Shown piece after piece: positions 1 to 8,712 of a stretch of 64,000 nt of DNA. Numbering within the stretch: position 1 is the first letter of the stretch; every line of letters starts with the position of its first letter. The notes beneath the pieces are model-generated. The model worked only from the letters and a program-made list of their open reading frames with translations, was not told the origin of the DNA and did not search any database. The stretch is taken from assembly GCF_004340875.1 (NCBI RefSeq), contig NZ_SLXQ01000003.1, forward strand, positions 186,001 through 250,000, in the 5' to 3' direction. A program made the translations under genes and the position numbers. Source of the DNA: Tamaricihabitans halophyticus (GTDB lineage Bacteria; Actinomycetota; Actinomycetes; Mycobacteriales; Pseudonocardiaceae).

Positions 1-479
1 CCACCCGGGTTGGCGCCGGTCCGTTCCCTACCGAGCTGCACGACGAGTCCGGTGAAACGCTGCGCAAGGCCGGCGGTGAATTCGGCGTGACGACCGGCCG
101 TTCGCGGCGTACCGGCTGGTTCGACGCGGTGATCGCGCGCTATGCGGCACGGGTGAACGGGATCACCGATTTCTTCCTCACCAAGCTGGATGTGCTGTCC
201 GGATTGGAATCGGTGCCGGTCTGCGTCGGATACGAAGTGGACGGTTTCCGGTTTGACGATATGCCGATGACGCAGACCGATATCCACCATGCGGTGCCGA
301 TCTACGAGGAACTGCCCGGCTGGTGGGAAGACCTTTCGGAATGCCGGAGTTTCGAGGATCTCCCGGCGAACGCGCGACGCTACGTCGAGCGGTTGGAGGA
401 GTTGTCCGGGGCGCGGATGTCTGCGATCGGTGTTGGGCCGGGCCGGGAGCAGACGATCGTGCGGCACGCCTTCGGCTGA
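1..479 (+). CDS. purA: Adenylosuccinate synthetase, C-terminal part
   Basis: This is the 3' end of the enzyme that joins IMP and aspartate using GTP to give adenylosuccinate, the first committed step to AMP in the cytoplasm. The reading frame is open from the window edge, so the start lies outside. The visible part carries the family's [14 protein letters not shown] stretch, which contributes to the IMP/GTP site, and the usual C-terminal [18 protein letters not shown]-type segment followed by GPGREQTI. The gene ends normally at TGA. Another purine gene, purD, lies 2.1 kb downstream on the same strand, separated by two opposite-strand genes. Identification is secure because this family is highly conserved. 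Confidence 0.96.
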   Translation, partial: TRVGAGPFPTELHDESGETLRKAGGEFGVTTGRSRRTGWFDAVIARYAARVNGITDFFLTKLDVLSGLESVPVCVGYEVDGFRFDDMPMTQTDIHHAVPIYEELPGWWEDLSECRSFEDLPANARRYVERLEELSGARMSAIGVGPGREQTIVRHAFG

Positions 480-495
480 GCGGCCTCGGCGCGAC

Positions 496-1146
496 TCAGG
501 CGTTCCGCGAGGTGACCGTGGTCTGGCTGCGATACCTGGCTTCGACCTCGGCCTCGGCCGCGTCTCGCCGGTGCAACATGGCGAGTGCGGCGACGGTCAC
601 CAGACCGATGAGCGCGACGCTATGCACCGCCAGCTGGCCGGACAGTGCGCGGCCGGTAAGCAGATCGTTCACGCTCAACAAGGTGAGGATGGCAAGGCAA
701 CCGGTCAGCGTTGGCAGCAGACCGGTTGCCCGATCGGTCCGGTAGGTAATCCAGGCGAAGCCGATGCCAAGCCCGATATTCCACGCCGCGTTCATGTTTC
801 CGGCATGTGCGAATGCGGTATGGCCGGGCTCGCCAGGTGGCGCTTCGCCAAACACGATTTGCAGCGTGCCGATCACCAACTGGCCAACGGCCAGTACCGC
901 GAGCAGTACCCGGAGTAGTAGCCGCAGGCGTTCCCTGCCCGGGTTTGGTGGCGCGAGAGTGTCGAGCCGCGGTACCGACTGCTCGGAGCTGGCTCTGGTG
1001 ATCCGCGTGATCCGCGCTATCTGTTCCGTCCACTGCCGACAGTCACGACAAGTGTCCAGATGTAGCTCCACGTCAATGGCGAAGGCGAACTCGTCCTCGC
1101 CATCCAAGCGCGCGGAAAGGTGTTCCCGGCATTCGGCGCATCCCAC
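496..1146 (-). CDS. Zinc-finger (zf-HC2-like) integral membrane protein
   Basis: Predicted 216-residue membrane protein with a GTG start. The N-terminus has the pattern of putative zinc-finger anti-sigma domains: Cys3 and Cys6, then His29-x3-Cys33-x2-Cys36 (HLDTCRDC) before the first membrane segment. Four or five hydrophobic segments follow between about residues 75 and 195, and the tail is charged. Such proteins often hold a sigma factor at the membrane, but no sigma factor gene is adjacent here, so that role is only inferred. It is convergent with purA, 16 bp away. A stand-alone zf-HC2 sensor or a DUF2231-like membrane protein are alternatives. Confidence 0.7.
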   Translation of the reverse strand: MGCAECREHLSARLDGEDEFAFAIDVELHLDTCRDCRQWTEQIARITRITRASSEQSVPRLDTLAPPNPGRERLRLLLRVLLAVLAVGQLVIGTLQIVFGEAPPGEPGHTAFAHAGNMNAAWNIGLGIGFAWITYRTDRATGLLPTLTGCLAILTLLSVNDLLTGRALSGQLAVHSVALIGLVTVAALAMLHRRDAAEAEVEARYRSQTTVTSRNA

Positions 1147-1220
1147 CTACCCATAGTGATACCAGTGCCGGACCGTTTCCAGGGTTTCCGGGAATTTGCC
1201 GCGAATCTCGGCTGCCCGGG

Positions 1221-2342
1221 TTACCGCTGGTCCGCCCGCGCCTCCACCGCGGTGTCCGGATTGTCACTGAACACGCCATCGATCCCGGTGTCGATAAACC
1301 GCTGGTACTCCGCGAATGCGTCGCCATACGCGGCGGGATCGGTTGAGGAGACGTAGTCCGCCGGCAGGTACTCGTTCTCGTTGCGGAAGGTGAACGGCAC
1401 GACTTCCAGTCCGGCGGCGTGCGCGTCATCGACAAGGCTGGTCGGTTCGGTCAGCGCGCCCTGCGCGTCCCGAGGAATGATCTGGTCCTTTTCCGGGCCG
1501 ACCGAATCGGCGTAGCCGGCCATCTCGCGTAACCCCTGCGGGGTAACCAGATCGGCGTAGGTGCGCGGATCGCCGGAAGCCACGAAGTCGTAGGGCGCGC
1601 CATCGGCGAGGGTCAGCTGGACCATGTTCACGTTCAGCCATTCGTCCAGTGCCTGTAGATTGCCCACCTCGAAGGACTGCACGAGAACCTTTGACTCCGC
1701 GGTGTTCAACCCGTACTCGTTCAGCGCGGCGACCATCCCGGGTTCGATTGGCACCCCAAGTTCCCTGAAGTAGGTCGGATGCTTGGTTTCTGGCGCGATC
1801 CCGATCTCCCTGCCGAGGTCGTTGGACAGTCCTTCGCGCAGCTGCAGGATCTCGTCGAACGTTGGCACCTCGTAACGGCCGTTGTACATCGTGTTGTTCG
1901 GACGGATGTCCGGAACCCGCTCGATTGCCCGCAGCGTTTTCAGCTCGGCGAGCGTGAAGTCCTCGGTGAACCAGCCGGTCAGTTGCTGACCATCCACCGT
2001 TTTGGTGGTCTTGCGGTCGGCGAACTCGGGTCGTTCGGCGACATCGGTGGTCTCGCTGATCTCGTTTTCATGGCGGGCCACGAGTTCGCCGTCCTTGGTT
2101 GGTACCAGGTCGACTTCGATGTAGTCGGCGCCCATTCGGGCGGCAAGCGCGTAGGCGACAAGGGTGTGCTCCGGGCGGTAACCGGATGCGCCGCGGTGGC
2201 CGTAGATATCCACATCCGCCGCGCGGACCGTCGCGGGGTCGCCGTCACCCTGCTCGGCCGCGGCTGCCGGCCCGAAGGCGCCGAGCATGCCTAACCCCAC
2301 GAATCCGGCGGCAGCCAATGCGGTGAGCCGCTTTGCTGTCAT
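1221..2342 (-). CDS. Secreted glycerophosphodiester phosphodiesterase
   Basis: Secreted or cell-wall GDPD of 373 residues that would hydrolyse glycerophosphodiesters to glycerol-3-phosphate and an alcohol. The start is the ATG at 2342 because GAGGAGG lies 5 to 6 bases upstream and the protein then opens with a typical signal peptide (MTAKRLTALAAAG, ending near AAAAE); an upstream in-frame start would bury this. The catalytic core is visible: HRGASGYRPEHT near residues 47-58, then EVDLVPTKDGELVARHE carrying the metal-binding Glu/Asp and the second His. Length and the long insertions fit the periplasmic GlpQ type rather than the short cytoplasmic UgpQ type. It is divergent from purD. Confidence 0.9.
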   Translation of the reverse strand: MTAKRLTALAAAGFVGLGMLGAFGPAAAAEQGDGDPATVRAADVDIYGHRGASGYRPEHTLVAYALAARMGADYIEVDLVPTKDGELVARHENEISETTDVAERPEFADRKTTKTVDGQQLTGWFTEDFTLAELKTLRAIERVPDIRPNNTMYNGRYEVPTFDEILQLREGLSNDLGREIGIAPETKHPTYFRELGVPIEPGMVAALNEYGLNTAESKVLVQSFEVGNLQALDEWLNVNMVQLTLADGAPYDFVASGDPRTYADLVTPQGLREMAGYADSVGPEKDQIIPRDAQGALTEPTSLVDDAHAAGLEVVPFTFRNENEYLPADYVSSTDPAAYGDAFAEYQRFIDTGIDGVFSDNPDTAVEARADQR

Positions 2343-2571
2343 GGAACCTCCTCGATCTGCGAACATGAGCGACGCGGGCAACCTTTGCCGTGCCGAGCAA
2401 CTAGCTGGCGACCGGAGCCGGTACGGCTGGCGACGCCACGATTAACGCGGGCATACGCTACCCGCGTGGCCGGCCCGATATGGGTGGAATCACACAGTTG
2501 CCGTAACGTGCTGGGTACCCCGGGTTAGCTGCCCCTCGCCGTGTCTGGTTGGGCCGGTACGGGTTAATCTG

Positions 2572-3843
2572 ATGTCTGTGCGCGTCCTGGTAATTGGGTC
2601 CGGAGCCCGGGAGCATGCCCTCGTCCTTGCGCTTTCGCGGGACCCGGCGGTCACTGACCTGGCCTGTGCGCCAGGCAATGCCGGGATCGCGCGGATCGCC
2701 GAATCACTGACGGTCGACGTCGCCGATCCAGCCGCGGTTGCCGCCACGGCCACCGCATGGCGTGCGGACCTGGTGGTGATCGGGCCGGAGAAGCCGCTTG
2801 TCGTGGGTGCGGCTGATGCGGTGCGCAAGGCCGGCATCGCCTGCTTCGGTCCGTCCGCGGCCGCCGCGCGGATCGAGGGTTCCAAGGCCTTCGCCAAGGA
2901 TGTGATGACCGCTGCCGGCGTGCCTACCGCGCACAGCGAGCTGGTGGACAATCCGGCGAAACTGGATGCCGCGCTGAGCAGGTTCGGCCCCCGGTTCGTG
3001 GTCAAGGACGATGGTCTGGCCGCGGGCAAAGGTGTGGTGGTTACCGATGACCACGAGTACGCCCGAAAGCACGCGATCACCTTGCTCGACGGTGGCCACC
3101 CGGTCATCTTGGAATCCTTTTTGGATGGACCAGAGGCTTCGCTGTTCTGTCTGGTGGACGGGCAAACGGTCGTCCCACTGTTGCCGGCGCAGGACTTCAA
3201 GCGGGTTGGTGACGGGGATACCGGGCCGAATACCGGTGGCATGGGCGCTTACGCGCCGCTGCCCTGGGCGGATCCGGAGCTGGCCGATCAGGTCGTCAAG
3301 CGGATCGTGCAGCCGGTGGTGGCGGAACTCGCCGAGCGTGGCGCCCCGTTCACCGGGCTGCTGTATGCGGGCCTGGCGCTGACCTCGCAGGGGCCGCAGG
3401 TGATCGAGTTCAACTGCCGCTTCGGTGATCCGGAGACACAGGCGGTACTGCCGCTGCTGACCACGCCATTTGGCGGGCTGTTGCACGCCGCGGCAACCGG
3501 AACGCTCGCCGAGCAGCCGCCGCTGAGCTGGGTGGACGGGGCCGCGGTCACCGTGGTCATCGCGGCCGACGGGTATCCGGGCCCGCCGCATACCGGCGAT
3601 GTGATTACCGGCGGCGATGTGGAGGGCGTGCTGCACGGCGGCACCAAGCGCAGGGATGACGGGGCGATTGTCTCGACCGGTGGTCGGGTGCTTTCCGTGA
3701 CCGCCACCGGTGCTGACCTCGCTGACGCGCGGGACCAGGCCTATGCCCTGGTGGACGCCGTGCACCTGCCCGGCGCGCATTTCCGCACCGATATCGCCTT
3801 GCAGGCCGCCCGCGGCGAGGTCGGCGCACCCGCTGGTCACTAG
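2572..3843 (+). CDS. purD: Phosphoribosylamine--glycine ligase
   Basis: GAR synthetase, 423 residues, the second step of purine biosynthesis: phosphoribosylamine + glycine + ATP to GAR. It is an ATP-grasp enzyme. The N-terminus has [13 protein letters not shown], the central part has the lysine/glycine-rich ATP loop ([13 protein letters not shown]), then NTGGMGAY and the metal-binding [12 protein letters not shown] near residues 275-290. Length matches the family. The start is taken at ATG 2572; GTG 2578 is also possible and no strong ribosome binding site decides. The 229 bp upstream form a divergent promoter region shared with the GDPD gene. Confidence 0.97.
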   Translation: MSVRVLVIGSGAREHALVLALSRDPAVTDLACAPGNAGIARIAESLTVDVADPAAVAATATAWRADLVVIGPEKPLVVGAADAVRKAGIACFGPSAAAARIEGSKAFAKDVMTAAGVPTAHSELVDNPAKLDAALSRFGPRFVVKDDGLAAGKGVVVTDDHEYARKHAITLLDGGHPVILESFLDGPEASLFCLVDGQTVVPLLPAQDFKRVGDGDTGPNTGGMGAYAPLPWADPELADQVVKRIVQPVVAELAERGAPFTGLLYAGLALTSQGPQVIEFNCRFGDPETQAVLPLLTTPFGGLLHAAATGTLAEQPPLSWVDGAAVTVVIAADGYPGPPHTGDVITGGDVEGVLHGGTKRRDDGAIVSTGGRVLSVTATGADLADARDQAYALVDAVHLPGAHFRTDIALQAARGEVGAPAGH

Positions 3844-3859
3844 CCTACGGCGGCCTCAG

Positions 3860-3883
3860 CCGCAAGGTTCTTGAAGACTGCGG
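3860..3883. repeat. Dispersed intergenic repeat, copy 1
   Basis: A 24-bp element just after the purD stop with outer arms CCGCA and TGCGG and an inner TTC-TT-GAA. Its reverse complement matches the repeat family seen at 19.9, 38.8, 43.7, 51.0, 54.6 and 57.6 kb (core AAGA/CCT/TAAAGA between CCGCA and TGCGGT arms). No T-run follows. Confidence 0.7.
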
Positions 3884-3912
3884 AACCGGGAGCGCCGGCG
3901 CTACGTCTAAGT

Positions 3913-3953
3913 TCAGTTCGCCCTTACCCGCAGGTTGGTAAGCTGCGAACTGA
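3913..3953. promoter_or_regulatory. Large imperfect hairpin upstream of the T7SS locus
   Basis: Left arm TCAGTTCGCCCTTACC (3913-3928) pairs with GGTAAGCTGCGAACTGA (3937-3953) with a single bulged base and an 8-nt loop. It lies 36 bp before the first secretion gene and lacks a T-tract. It could be a purD terminator, a regulator site or a 5' UTR structure; the sequence does not say which. Confidence 0.6.
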
Positions 3954-3989
3954 GACCGAGCGGTTACCGTACGTATCGGGGGTGCGCCC

Positions 3990-4451
3990 GTGGTCAACAA
4001 GCCGGGAAACGAAGGCACATGGTTCGCCGATGCGGACCAAGGCGGCGGGGATCTGCTCACCACCATCGCCGCGATGGTTGCCGCCGCGGTCGCGCAATCG
4101 CAGGTACCGCAGCGCGATGCGGCGCCGAACGCAACAAAGGTCGAGGTCAATCCGGAGAACGTACTTGCCGCGGGCAAGGTCATCCAGGAACAAACCGAGC
4201 AGCTGCGGGCGAAACTCGAATCATTGACCGGCCGGCTGCAGATTCGCCAGTCCGGGATGGACCCGGTCAGCGTGGAGGCGGCCAGCGCATGGAACTGGCG
4301 GCTGGTGAACGCTGAGGATTCACATGTGGCCAGGGTCGAACAGTACGTGGTGAACCTGGCGAACCTTTCCGGGCAACTGCGGGAAGCCGCCGCGCAGTAC
4401 GGCTACAACGACGAGGAAATCGCGACTGGCTTCGGGGAACGGCGTGGTTGA
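3990..4451 (+). CDS. PE-like type VII secretion substrate (module 1)
   Basis: A 153-residue protein with no signal peptide. After a low-complexity start it has NPENVLAAGKVIQEQTEQL, the kind of helix found in PE domains, a turn near MDPVSVEAASAW, and a second helix ending QLREAAAQYGYNDEE. The end of that helix contains YGYND and YNDEE, both matching the YxxxD/E signal for T7SS export. It is the first gene of a five-gene run with the stop overlapping the next start by 8 bp. The inference is that it forms a heterodimer with the PPE protein two genes on. Start GTG. The family call rests on pattern and context rather than on clear identity with mycobacterial PE proteins. Confidence 0.72.
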   Translation: MVNKPGNEGTWFADADQGGGDLLTTIAAMVAAAVAQSQVPQRDAAPNATKVEVNPENVLAAGKVIQEQTEQLRAKLESLTGRLQIRQSGMDPVSVEAASAWNWRLVNAEDSHVARVEQYVVNLANLSGQLREAAAQYGYNDEEIATGFGERRG

Positions 4452-5028
4452 CCAGCGGATCGCGGGCGTGCTGCTCGCGGTCGGCGCGACGGCGCTGCTC
4501 GTGTCGTGCACTGAAACGACCACGGGTACGGCAGGTGCGCCCGCCGGTTCCACCGAGGCATCCGCGCCCGCGTTGCCAGAGCGTCCAGGGGATCTGCCGG
4601 TGGCGGGGATCGAACCGTGTGCCTTGATCACCGAACAGCAGGCGAACGAGTTGCAGATGGACCGTATCGCCGCAGGAACCGAGCGGATCAAGGAGTTCGG
4701 TACCCGCGCCTGCCGGGTGGTCAAGGATCGGGAGCAGCCCTACTACAGCTATCTGATCATGCCGGTGCCGAGCTCCGGCGCGGACCAGGTGCTGCAAAAC
4801 AACCCGGAGACCCAGCTGACCGAGGTTGGTGGGTTCCCCACCGTAGCGACCAGACCCGTCGGGGTTTCCGATGTGGCCTGCGATATGGCCGTTGATGTCG
4901 CGGATGGACAGATGGTCTACGTGATGATCGATCCCATCAGCGACAACACCTTCGATCAGAACCAGTTGTGCGATATGGCGAAAGCGGCGGCCGAAGCGGC
5001 GGTCGCGACGCTGAAGACGTTGAGATGA
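4444..5028 (+). CDS. DUF3558-type lipoprotein (module 1)
   Basis: A 194-residue predicted lipoprotein. The signal peptide ends in the lipobox LLVSC at about residue 22, followed by a Thr/Ala/Pro linker, then a folded domain with paired cysteines (EPCALIT near residue 58 and TRACRVV near 88, later DVACDM and QLCDMA). The layout, including the CxLL/I-T opening of the domain, fits DUF3558, a family of actinobacterial lipoproteins of unknown role that includes mycobacterial LprB/LprC. It overlaps the PE-like gene and abuts the PPE gene, so it is probably co-translated with them; a surface role linked to the secreted pair is inferred. Confidence 0.82.
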   Translation: MVDQRIAGVLLAVGATALLVSCTETTTGTAGAPAGSTEASAPALPERPGDLPVAGIEPCALITEQQANELQMDRIAAGTERIKEFGTRACRVVKDREQPYYSYLIMPVPSSGADQVLQNNPETQLTEVGGFPTVATRPVGVSDVACDMAVDVADGQMVYVMIDPISDNTFDQNQLCDMAKAAAEAAVATLKTLR

Positions 5029-5036
5029 GGCCCGCG

Positions 5037-6506
5037 ATGGATTGGTTTGGCAGCGATAGCGATCCCGCTAGCAGCACCGGAGCCACTGAGATCGGCGACT
5101 ATCGCTGGGAGGGCTACAGCAACGCCGAACTGGCCGATGTGCTCACCCAGCTGGGCCAGGGTGCTGGCGCGGAAGCGCTCGACGATTCCGTACAGGCGCT
5201 GCGCGAACTGGCCGGTGCGCTCACCGAAACGGATCGCACCTTGCGTACCGAGTTGGGCAAGCTGGGTATCGATTGGCAGAGCAACGCGGCCGAGATGGCC
5301 TCGGTGATCATGTCGGATTCGGCGGATTACGGCGATGATGCGAGCCAACGATCCCAGCAATCCTCCGATGTGGTCAGTGAACAGGGCGATGTGTACAACC
5401 GGGCACGCAACTCCTCGCCCGAACCGCAAACCTTGCGTGGCAGCACCCAGACCGGCTTGCTCGACAATGCACTTGGCCTGCTTGGCCACGAAACGGACCG
5501 CGCAAGGGAAGTGCGCCAGACCAACGCCGCGCGGGAGAGCGCGATCGACTCGATGAACCAGTACACCGAGTCGACCAAGCAGAACCTGGCTGGCTACCGG
5601 CCCTTGCCGGAACCGCCGGGAATCGAGTTGAACACGGCGCCGTCCACGGGCGCGACCACGACGCAGAGCATTGGTTCCATCGGCACGTCTGGATCCGTGC
5701 CGGCTCCGAACGCGCCCGGGGGTGCCGTTGGGGTGGCACCAGTATCCGGTGGGGCGACTTCCTACACGGTCGGCGGGCCGAGTGGCGGTAGCTTCATCGT
5801 CGGTGGCCCGGCAGGCGGTTCAGTAACCGGCGGTCCGGTCGCTGGTGGGCCCGTGGTCGGCGCGCCCGTGACTGGTGGTCCGGTGACCGGTGGCCCCGTG
5901 ACCGGTGGCCCGGTGACTGGTGGTCCAGTGACGGGCGGACCCGGTGCCGGTGGTGCGACTGGCGGTCCGGTATCCGGTGGGCCGCCAGCTGGTGGCCTCG
6001 GTGGTGGGGCGAAGCTTCCCGGCCCGGTTACCGGGTTGGCGCCGATTTCCGGGGTCGGTCCGGTTGGTTCGGGCGGTGCGCTTGGTGGGGTAACCGGGTT
6101 TCGGCCGGATGCCGGGCTGGCCGCCGGTGCGATCGCCGCGGGCGCTGGTGTCGCGGGCGGGGCCACCGCAACGCCGGCACGGGAACCGAGGGCGCCGCGC
6201 GGCGCGGCGACTGGTTCGCGTGGGACCGCTACACCGCTCGGGAACGCATCGCCCGGGCAGGCGGCCGCGGCGCGGAGCGCGGAGCGAATCGCGGGATCGA
6301 GTGGGCGAGGTGGCGCATCAATGATGCAGCCGGCTACCGGTCCGGCCCGCGGCCAGTCGGGTACGGACGACGCCGAGCATGTGCGCAAGTTCGGTATGGA
6401 AAGCGATGACGTGTTCGGCGACGAGCGGATGGTGGCGCCGAGCGTGTTCGGTGATTCCGAGGGTGAGCGCATTGGGCCGGCGAACACCGAAGGCTCGGCG
6501 GAGTAG
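5037..6506 (+). CDS. PPE-like protein with Gly/Pro/Val repeat region (module 1)
   Basis: About 490 residues. The first 200 residues are helical and PPE-like: WEGYSNAELADVLTQL, a long coiled stretch and IDWQSNAAEMAS, whose W-x-S corresponds to the WxG turn of PPE/WXG proteins. Residues about 225-350 are tandem GGPVTGGPVTGG-type repeats, and the rest is disordered. The C-terminal tail DDVFGDERMVAPSVFGD resembles that of the second PPE protein at 9876. ATG 5037 has GAGG 6 to 7 bases upstream; ATG 5025, which overlaps the previous stop, is an alternative and adds four residues. It probably pairs with the PE-like protein and is guided by one of the EspG-like chaperones downstream. Confidence 0.75.
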   Translation: MDWFGSDSDPASSTGATEIGDYRWEGYSNAELADVLTQLGQGAGAEALDDSVQALRELAGALTETDRTLRTELGKLGIDWQSNAAEMASVIMSDSADYGDDASQRSQQSSDVVSEQGDVYNRARNSSPEPQTLRGSTQTGLLDNALGLLGHETDRAREVRQTNAARESAIDSMNQYTESTKQNLAGYRPLPEPPGIELNTAPSTGATTTQSIGSIGTSGSVPAPNAPGGAVGVAPVSGGATSYTVGGPSGGSFIVGGPAGGSVTGGPVAGGPVVGAPVTGGPVTGGPVTGGPVTGGPVTGGPGAGGATGGPVSGGPPAGGLGGGAKLPGPVTGLAPISGVGPVGSGGALGGVTGFRPDAGLAAGAIAAGAGVAGGATATPAREPRAPRGAATGSRGTATPLGNASPGQAAAARSAERIAGSSGRGGASMMQPATGPARGQSGTDDAEHVRKFGMESDDVFGDERMVAPSVFGDSEGERIGPANTEGSAE

Positions 6507-6508
6507 CC

Positions 6509-7282
6509 GTGGGCGCAAGTGGGAACTTGGTGCTTTCCGCACTCGAGTTCGATGTGCTGTGGGAATCCGAAGGCCTACCAGCCCGGCATGTGGTCTTGGA
6601 GCTGCCAAGCCCGGGAACTACCCACGCCGAGCGAGCGAAACTGGCCGCGCAAGCCTGGGACATGCTCGCCGAACGCGGCCTGCTGCATCGCGGCAAGGTG
6701 CTGCCGGAGCTGGCCGACCGGCTGCATCTGCTCGCGCGCCCGCGAATCGGCATTGACGTTTGGGTGTGGACGGATCGGGAGATCCGCGCGCTGGCGGCGG
6801 CAACCGGCAGCGACGCGGAGGTCTGCGTGGTCGATGGCGACGAGGTGTGGCTGGTGCCAGCTAGGCAGAGTTCGCTTGCCGATGCGGCGGTTTCGGTCGC
6901 CGGCGATGTGTCGCCTGGCGTTGGCTGCTCGGTGAGCGTGCCGTTCGAGACGCTGCGGGAGGCCGACGCCGAGGCCGAGGGTGATCCGCACCGACTGGTG
7001 CATGCCTTGCAGCGCAGGCGGATGCCGACGGGCGAGGCGCAGGAGCTCGCCGGCATGTTCCTCGGTATGCACACCAGGGGGCAGTTTGGCGTGGAGCGGA
7101 TCACCCGCGATCAGCAGGCGCACCGGGCAGAGCGGGTCGTCGCGTTCCACGACACGGACGCGGGGCGGTATCTGTATCTGGTCGCGCCGGACAGATCGGG
7201 GCGGCTGTGGGCGACCGTGACACCCGCGGACAACCAGCTACTCGCTACCCGGCTGTGGGAACTGGTGCGCGAAGTCTCCTGA
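6509..7282 (+). CDS. EspG-family ESX secretion chaperone
   Basis: A 257-residue cytoplasmic protein of the EspG type. It begins with a short strand and LEFDVLWESEGLPARHVVLELPSPG, the usual EspG opening, and ends with FHDTDAGRYLYLVAPDRSGRLWATVTPADNQLL, which matches the C-terminal 'GR(Y)...W' beta-hairpin of the family. EspG proteins bind the tip of PE-PPE dimers and keep them soluble before export. The GTG start is 2 bp after the PPE stop, so the two are probably coupled. It is only distantly similar to its neighbour at 7351. Confidence 0.8.
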   Translation: MGASGNLVLSALEFDVLWESEGLPARHVVLELPSPGTTHAERAKLAAQAWDMLAERGLLHRGKVLPELADRLHLLARPRIGIDVWVWTDREIRALAAATGSDAEVCVVDGDEVWLVPARQSSLADAAVSVAGDVSPGVGCSVSVPFETLREADAEAEGDPHRLVHALQRRRMPTGEAQELAGMFLGMHTRGQFGVERITRDQQAHRAERVVAFHDTDAGRYLYLVAPDRSGRLWATVTPADNQLLATRLWELVREVS

Positions 7283-7350
7283 GTTACCTGCGCTGGTCGG
7301 CTCTGTCCGGATAAGGTGATCCGCGGAGGTTGCGGGGAGGAGTCGGCGGC

Positions 7351-8106
7351 GTGGGGTATCAGTTCGAGTTGTCCACTGCGGGTCTGGACATTCTTGCCGA
7401 GGACTTGGGTTTTACCGGCACACGCTTTCCGTTCGAGATCCGGAGTGTCGGGGCGACGCTTGACGAACGTGCCGGCATTCGCGAAGCGCTGTGGCAACAG
7501 CTGAACTCGATCGGCCTCGCGCGTGGCTACCGGCTGGAGCCGGAGGTCGAGCAGGGGCTGCGGCTGTACGGGCACGCTTCGATGGAGGCGGTACTGGTTG
7601 CCGGCGGCACCGATGGGTTCCGGCTGCGGGCGCGGGCAGGGGCGGGACGCGAGGCCGCGGTACTTGCCGTGGGCGCCGGCGAACAGCTCCGGTTCGAGTT
7701 GCTGCGGTCAACCGAGGTGGCTGCCGCGTTGGTGCGACTGTTGCCGGCCGCGCCAGCAGGGTCTGGTCAGCCGGTCACGGTGCCCGTCGGCGGGCCGCCG
7801 AGCCCGGCGAGCCCGGAGGATCAGCAGACGATGCTGGTTGGCGTGCGCCCGACCGCGTCGCAAACGGCGGTGCGGGCCGCGCAGGAGCTTTTCGCGAGTC
7901 CCCGGCCGCGTTATGGGCAGTTCAGTGTGTCCGGTGCGGGCGCTGCCGCCGAGGTGCTGCCCTGGTTCGATACCGCGAGCGGGCGGTACCTGGCGGTGAC
8001 CGGTTCGGACGGGATGGGTCAGGAAACCGTCACCTATCAGCCGGTGGATGGCCACCGGCTGTTGCGCGAGCTGAACCAGCGGGTAACCGCCATCCTTGAA
8101 CCCTGA
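7351..8106 (+). CDS. EspG-family ESX secretion chaperone, second copy
   Basis: A 251-residue EspG paralogue. GTG 7351 is preferred over TTG 7330 because GGGGAGGAG sits about 9 bases upstream. The protein opens YQFELSTAGLDILAEDLG and closes FDTASGRYLAVTGSDGMGQETVTYQPVDGHRLLRELN, the same fold order as the gene before it. The central part has a Pro/Gly insertion (residues about 140-170). A 68-bp gap separates it from the first EspG gene, so it may be read through from module 1 or have its own promoter. Two EspG genes beside two PPE genes suggests one chaperone per PPE, which is inference. Confidence 0.76.
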   Translation: MGYQFELSTAGLDILAEDLGFTGTRFPFEIRSVGATLDERAGIREALWQQLNSIGLARGYRLEPEVEQGLRLYGHASMEAVLVAGGTDGFRLRARAGAGREAAVLAVGAGEQLRFELLRSTEVAAALVRLLPAAPAGSGQPVTVPVGGPPSPASPEDQQTMLVGVRPTASQTAVRAAQELFASPRPRYGQFSVSGAGAAAEVLPWFDTASGRYLAVTGSDGMGQETVTYQPVDGHRLLRELNQRVTAILEP

Positions 8107-8188
8107 ACAGTCCCTCCCCAATGTGGGTGAGGTGGGGAACCAGCGCTGCCCTGCGGTGCGTCCCAGTTCTGTGGTGAAACGGGTCTCG

Positions 8189-8224
8189 GATAATGCGTGG
8201 TCCGGTAACCTGCAAGGTATTACC
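8189..8224 (+). promoter_or_regulatory. Possible promoter and operator for module 2
   Basis: GATAAT at 8189-8194 is a plausible -10 element. Ten bases further on, GGTAA (8204-8208) and TTACC (8220-8224) form an inverted repeat around CCTGCAAGGTA. The hairpin before module 1 also has CTTACC/GGTAAG arms and, on the other strand, the shared string AACCTGC. The similarity is short and could be chance. Confidence 0.35.
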
Positions 8225-8271
8225 CGCTGGTGTGTGGCTGGACACGCTGGGTTGGCCTGCGAGGAGGGGTT

Positions 8272-8706
8272 ATGACGGCGCCCGATGCTGGTGGTGCGGC
8301 TGGGCCGGTCAACGAGGCCGGGATCATGCAGAACATCAAGGACATCAGTTCGAGCATGCAGGGTTTTGCCCAGGCTGCCGCCGAGGGCAAGTTCGCGGTC
8401 AATGAGACCGGTGGTCAGGCGCTGATCAACGCCTTGGACAGGGTGGAACAGGGCCTGGCCGAGGCACTTCAAGACGTCGATTTGATCACGATGGAGCCGG
8501 CGATTGGGGATACGCCGGTGGCGAAGGTGTTGAAGCCGTTTATGCAGGAGACGGCGATTGGTACGGAACAGTCGTTTCTGCCGAATATTAAGAAGTTTCA
8601 AGAAGAGGTGATTCCGCAGGCGCGGGAGGCGATCAAGAAGGCGATGGAGAACTATCAGAGTTCGGATAGTGATAACGCGCAGGGTCTTGGTGGCCAGGAG
8701 GTCTAG
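8272..8706 (+). CDS. PE-like type VII secretion substrate (module 2)
   Basis: A 144-residue, all-helical protein starting at ATG 8272 behind GAGGAGG. It has ISSSMQGFAQAAAEGKFAVNE followed by GGQALINALDRVEQGLAEAL, a turn, and a final helix PQAREAIKKAMENYQSSDSD. YQSSD fits the YxxxD export signal at the end of the last helix. It takes the same place before lipoprotein and PPE genes as the gene at 3990, although sequence likeness is weak. From about 8480 the third codon positions become less GC-rich than in the neighbours. No known enzyme motif is seen. Confidence 0.66.
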   Translation: MTAPDAGGAAGPVNEAGIMQNIKDISSSMQGFAQAAAEGKFAVNETGGQALINALDRVEQGLAEALQDVDLITMEPAIGDTPVAKVLKPFMQETAIGTEQSFLPNIKKFQEEVIPQAREAIKKAMENYQSSDSDNAQGLGGQEV

Positions 8707-8712
8707 TCGCAG

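Noticed and set aside
2704-3840. A 378-codon minus-strand frame opposite purD
   Set aside because: Shadow of purD with no recognisable domain and no RBS.
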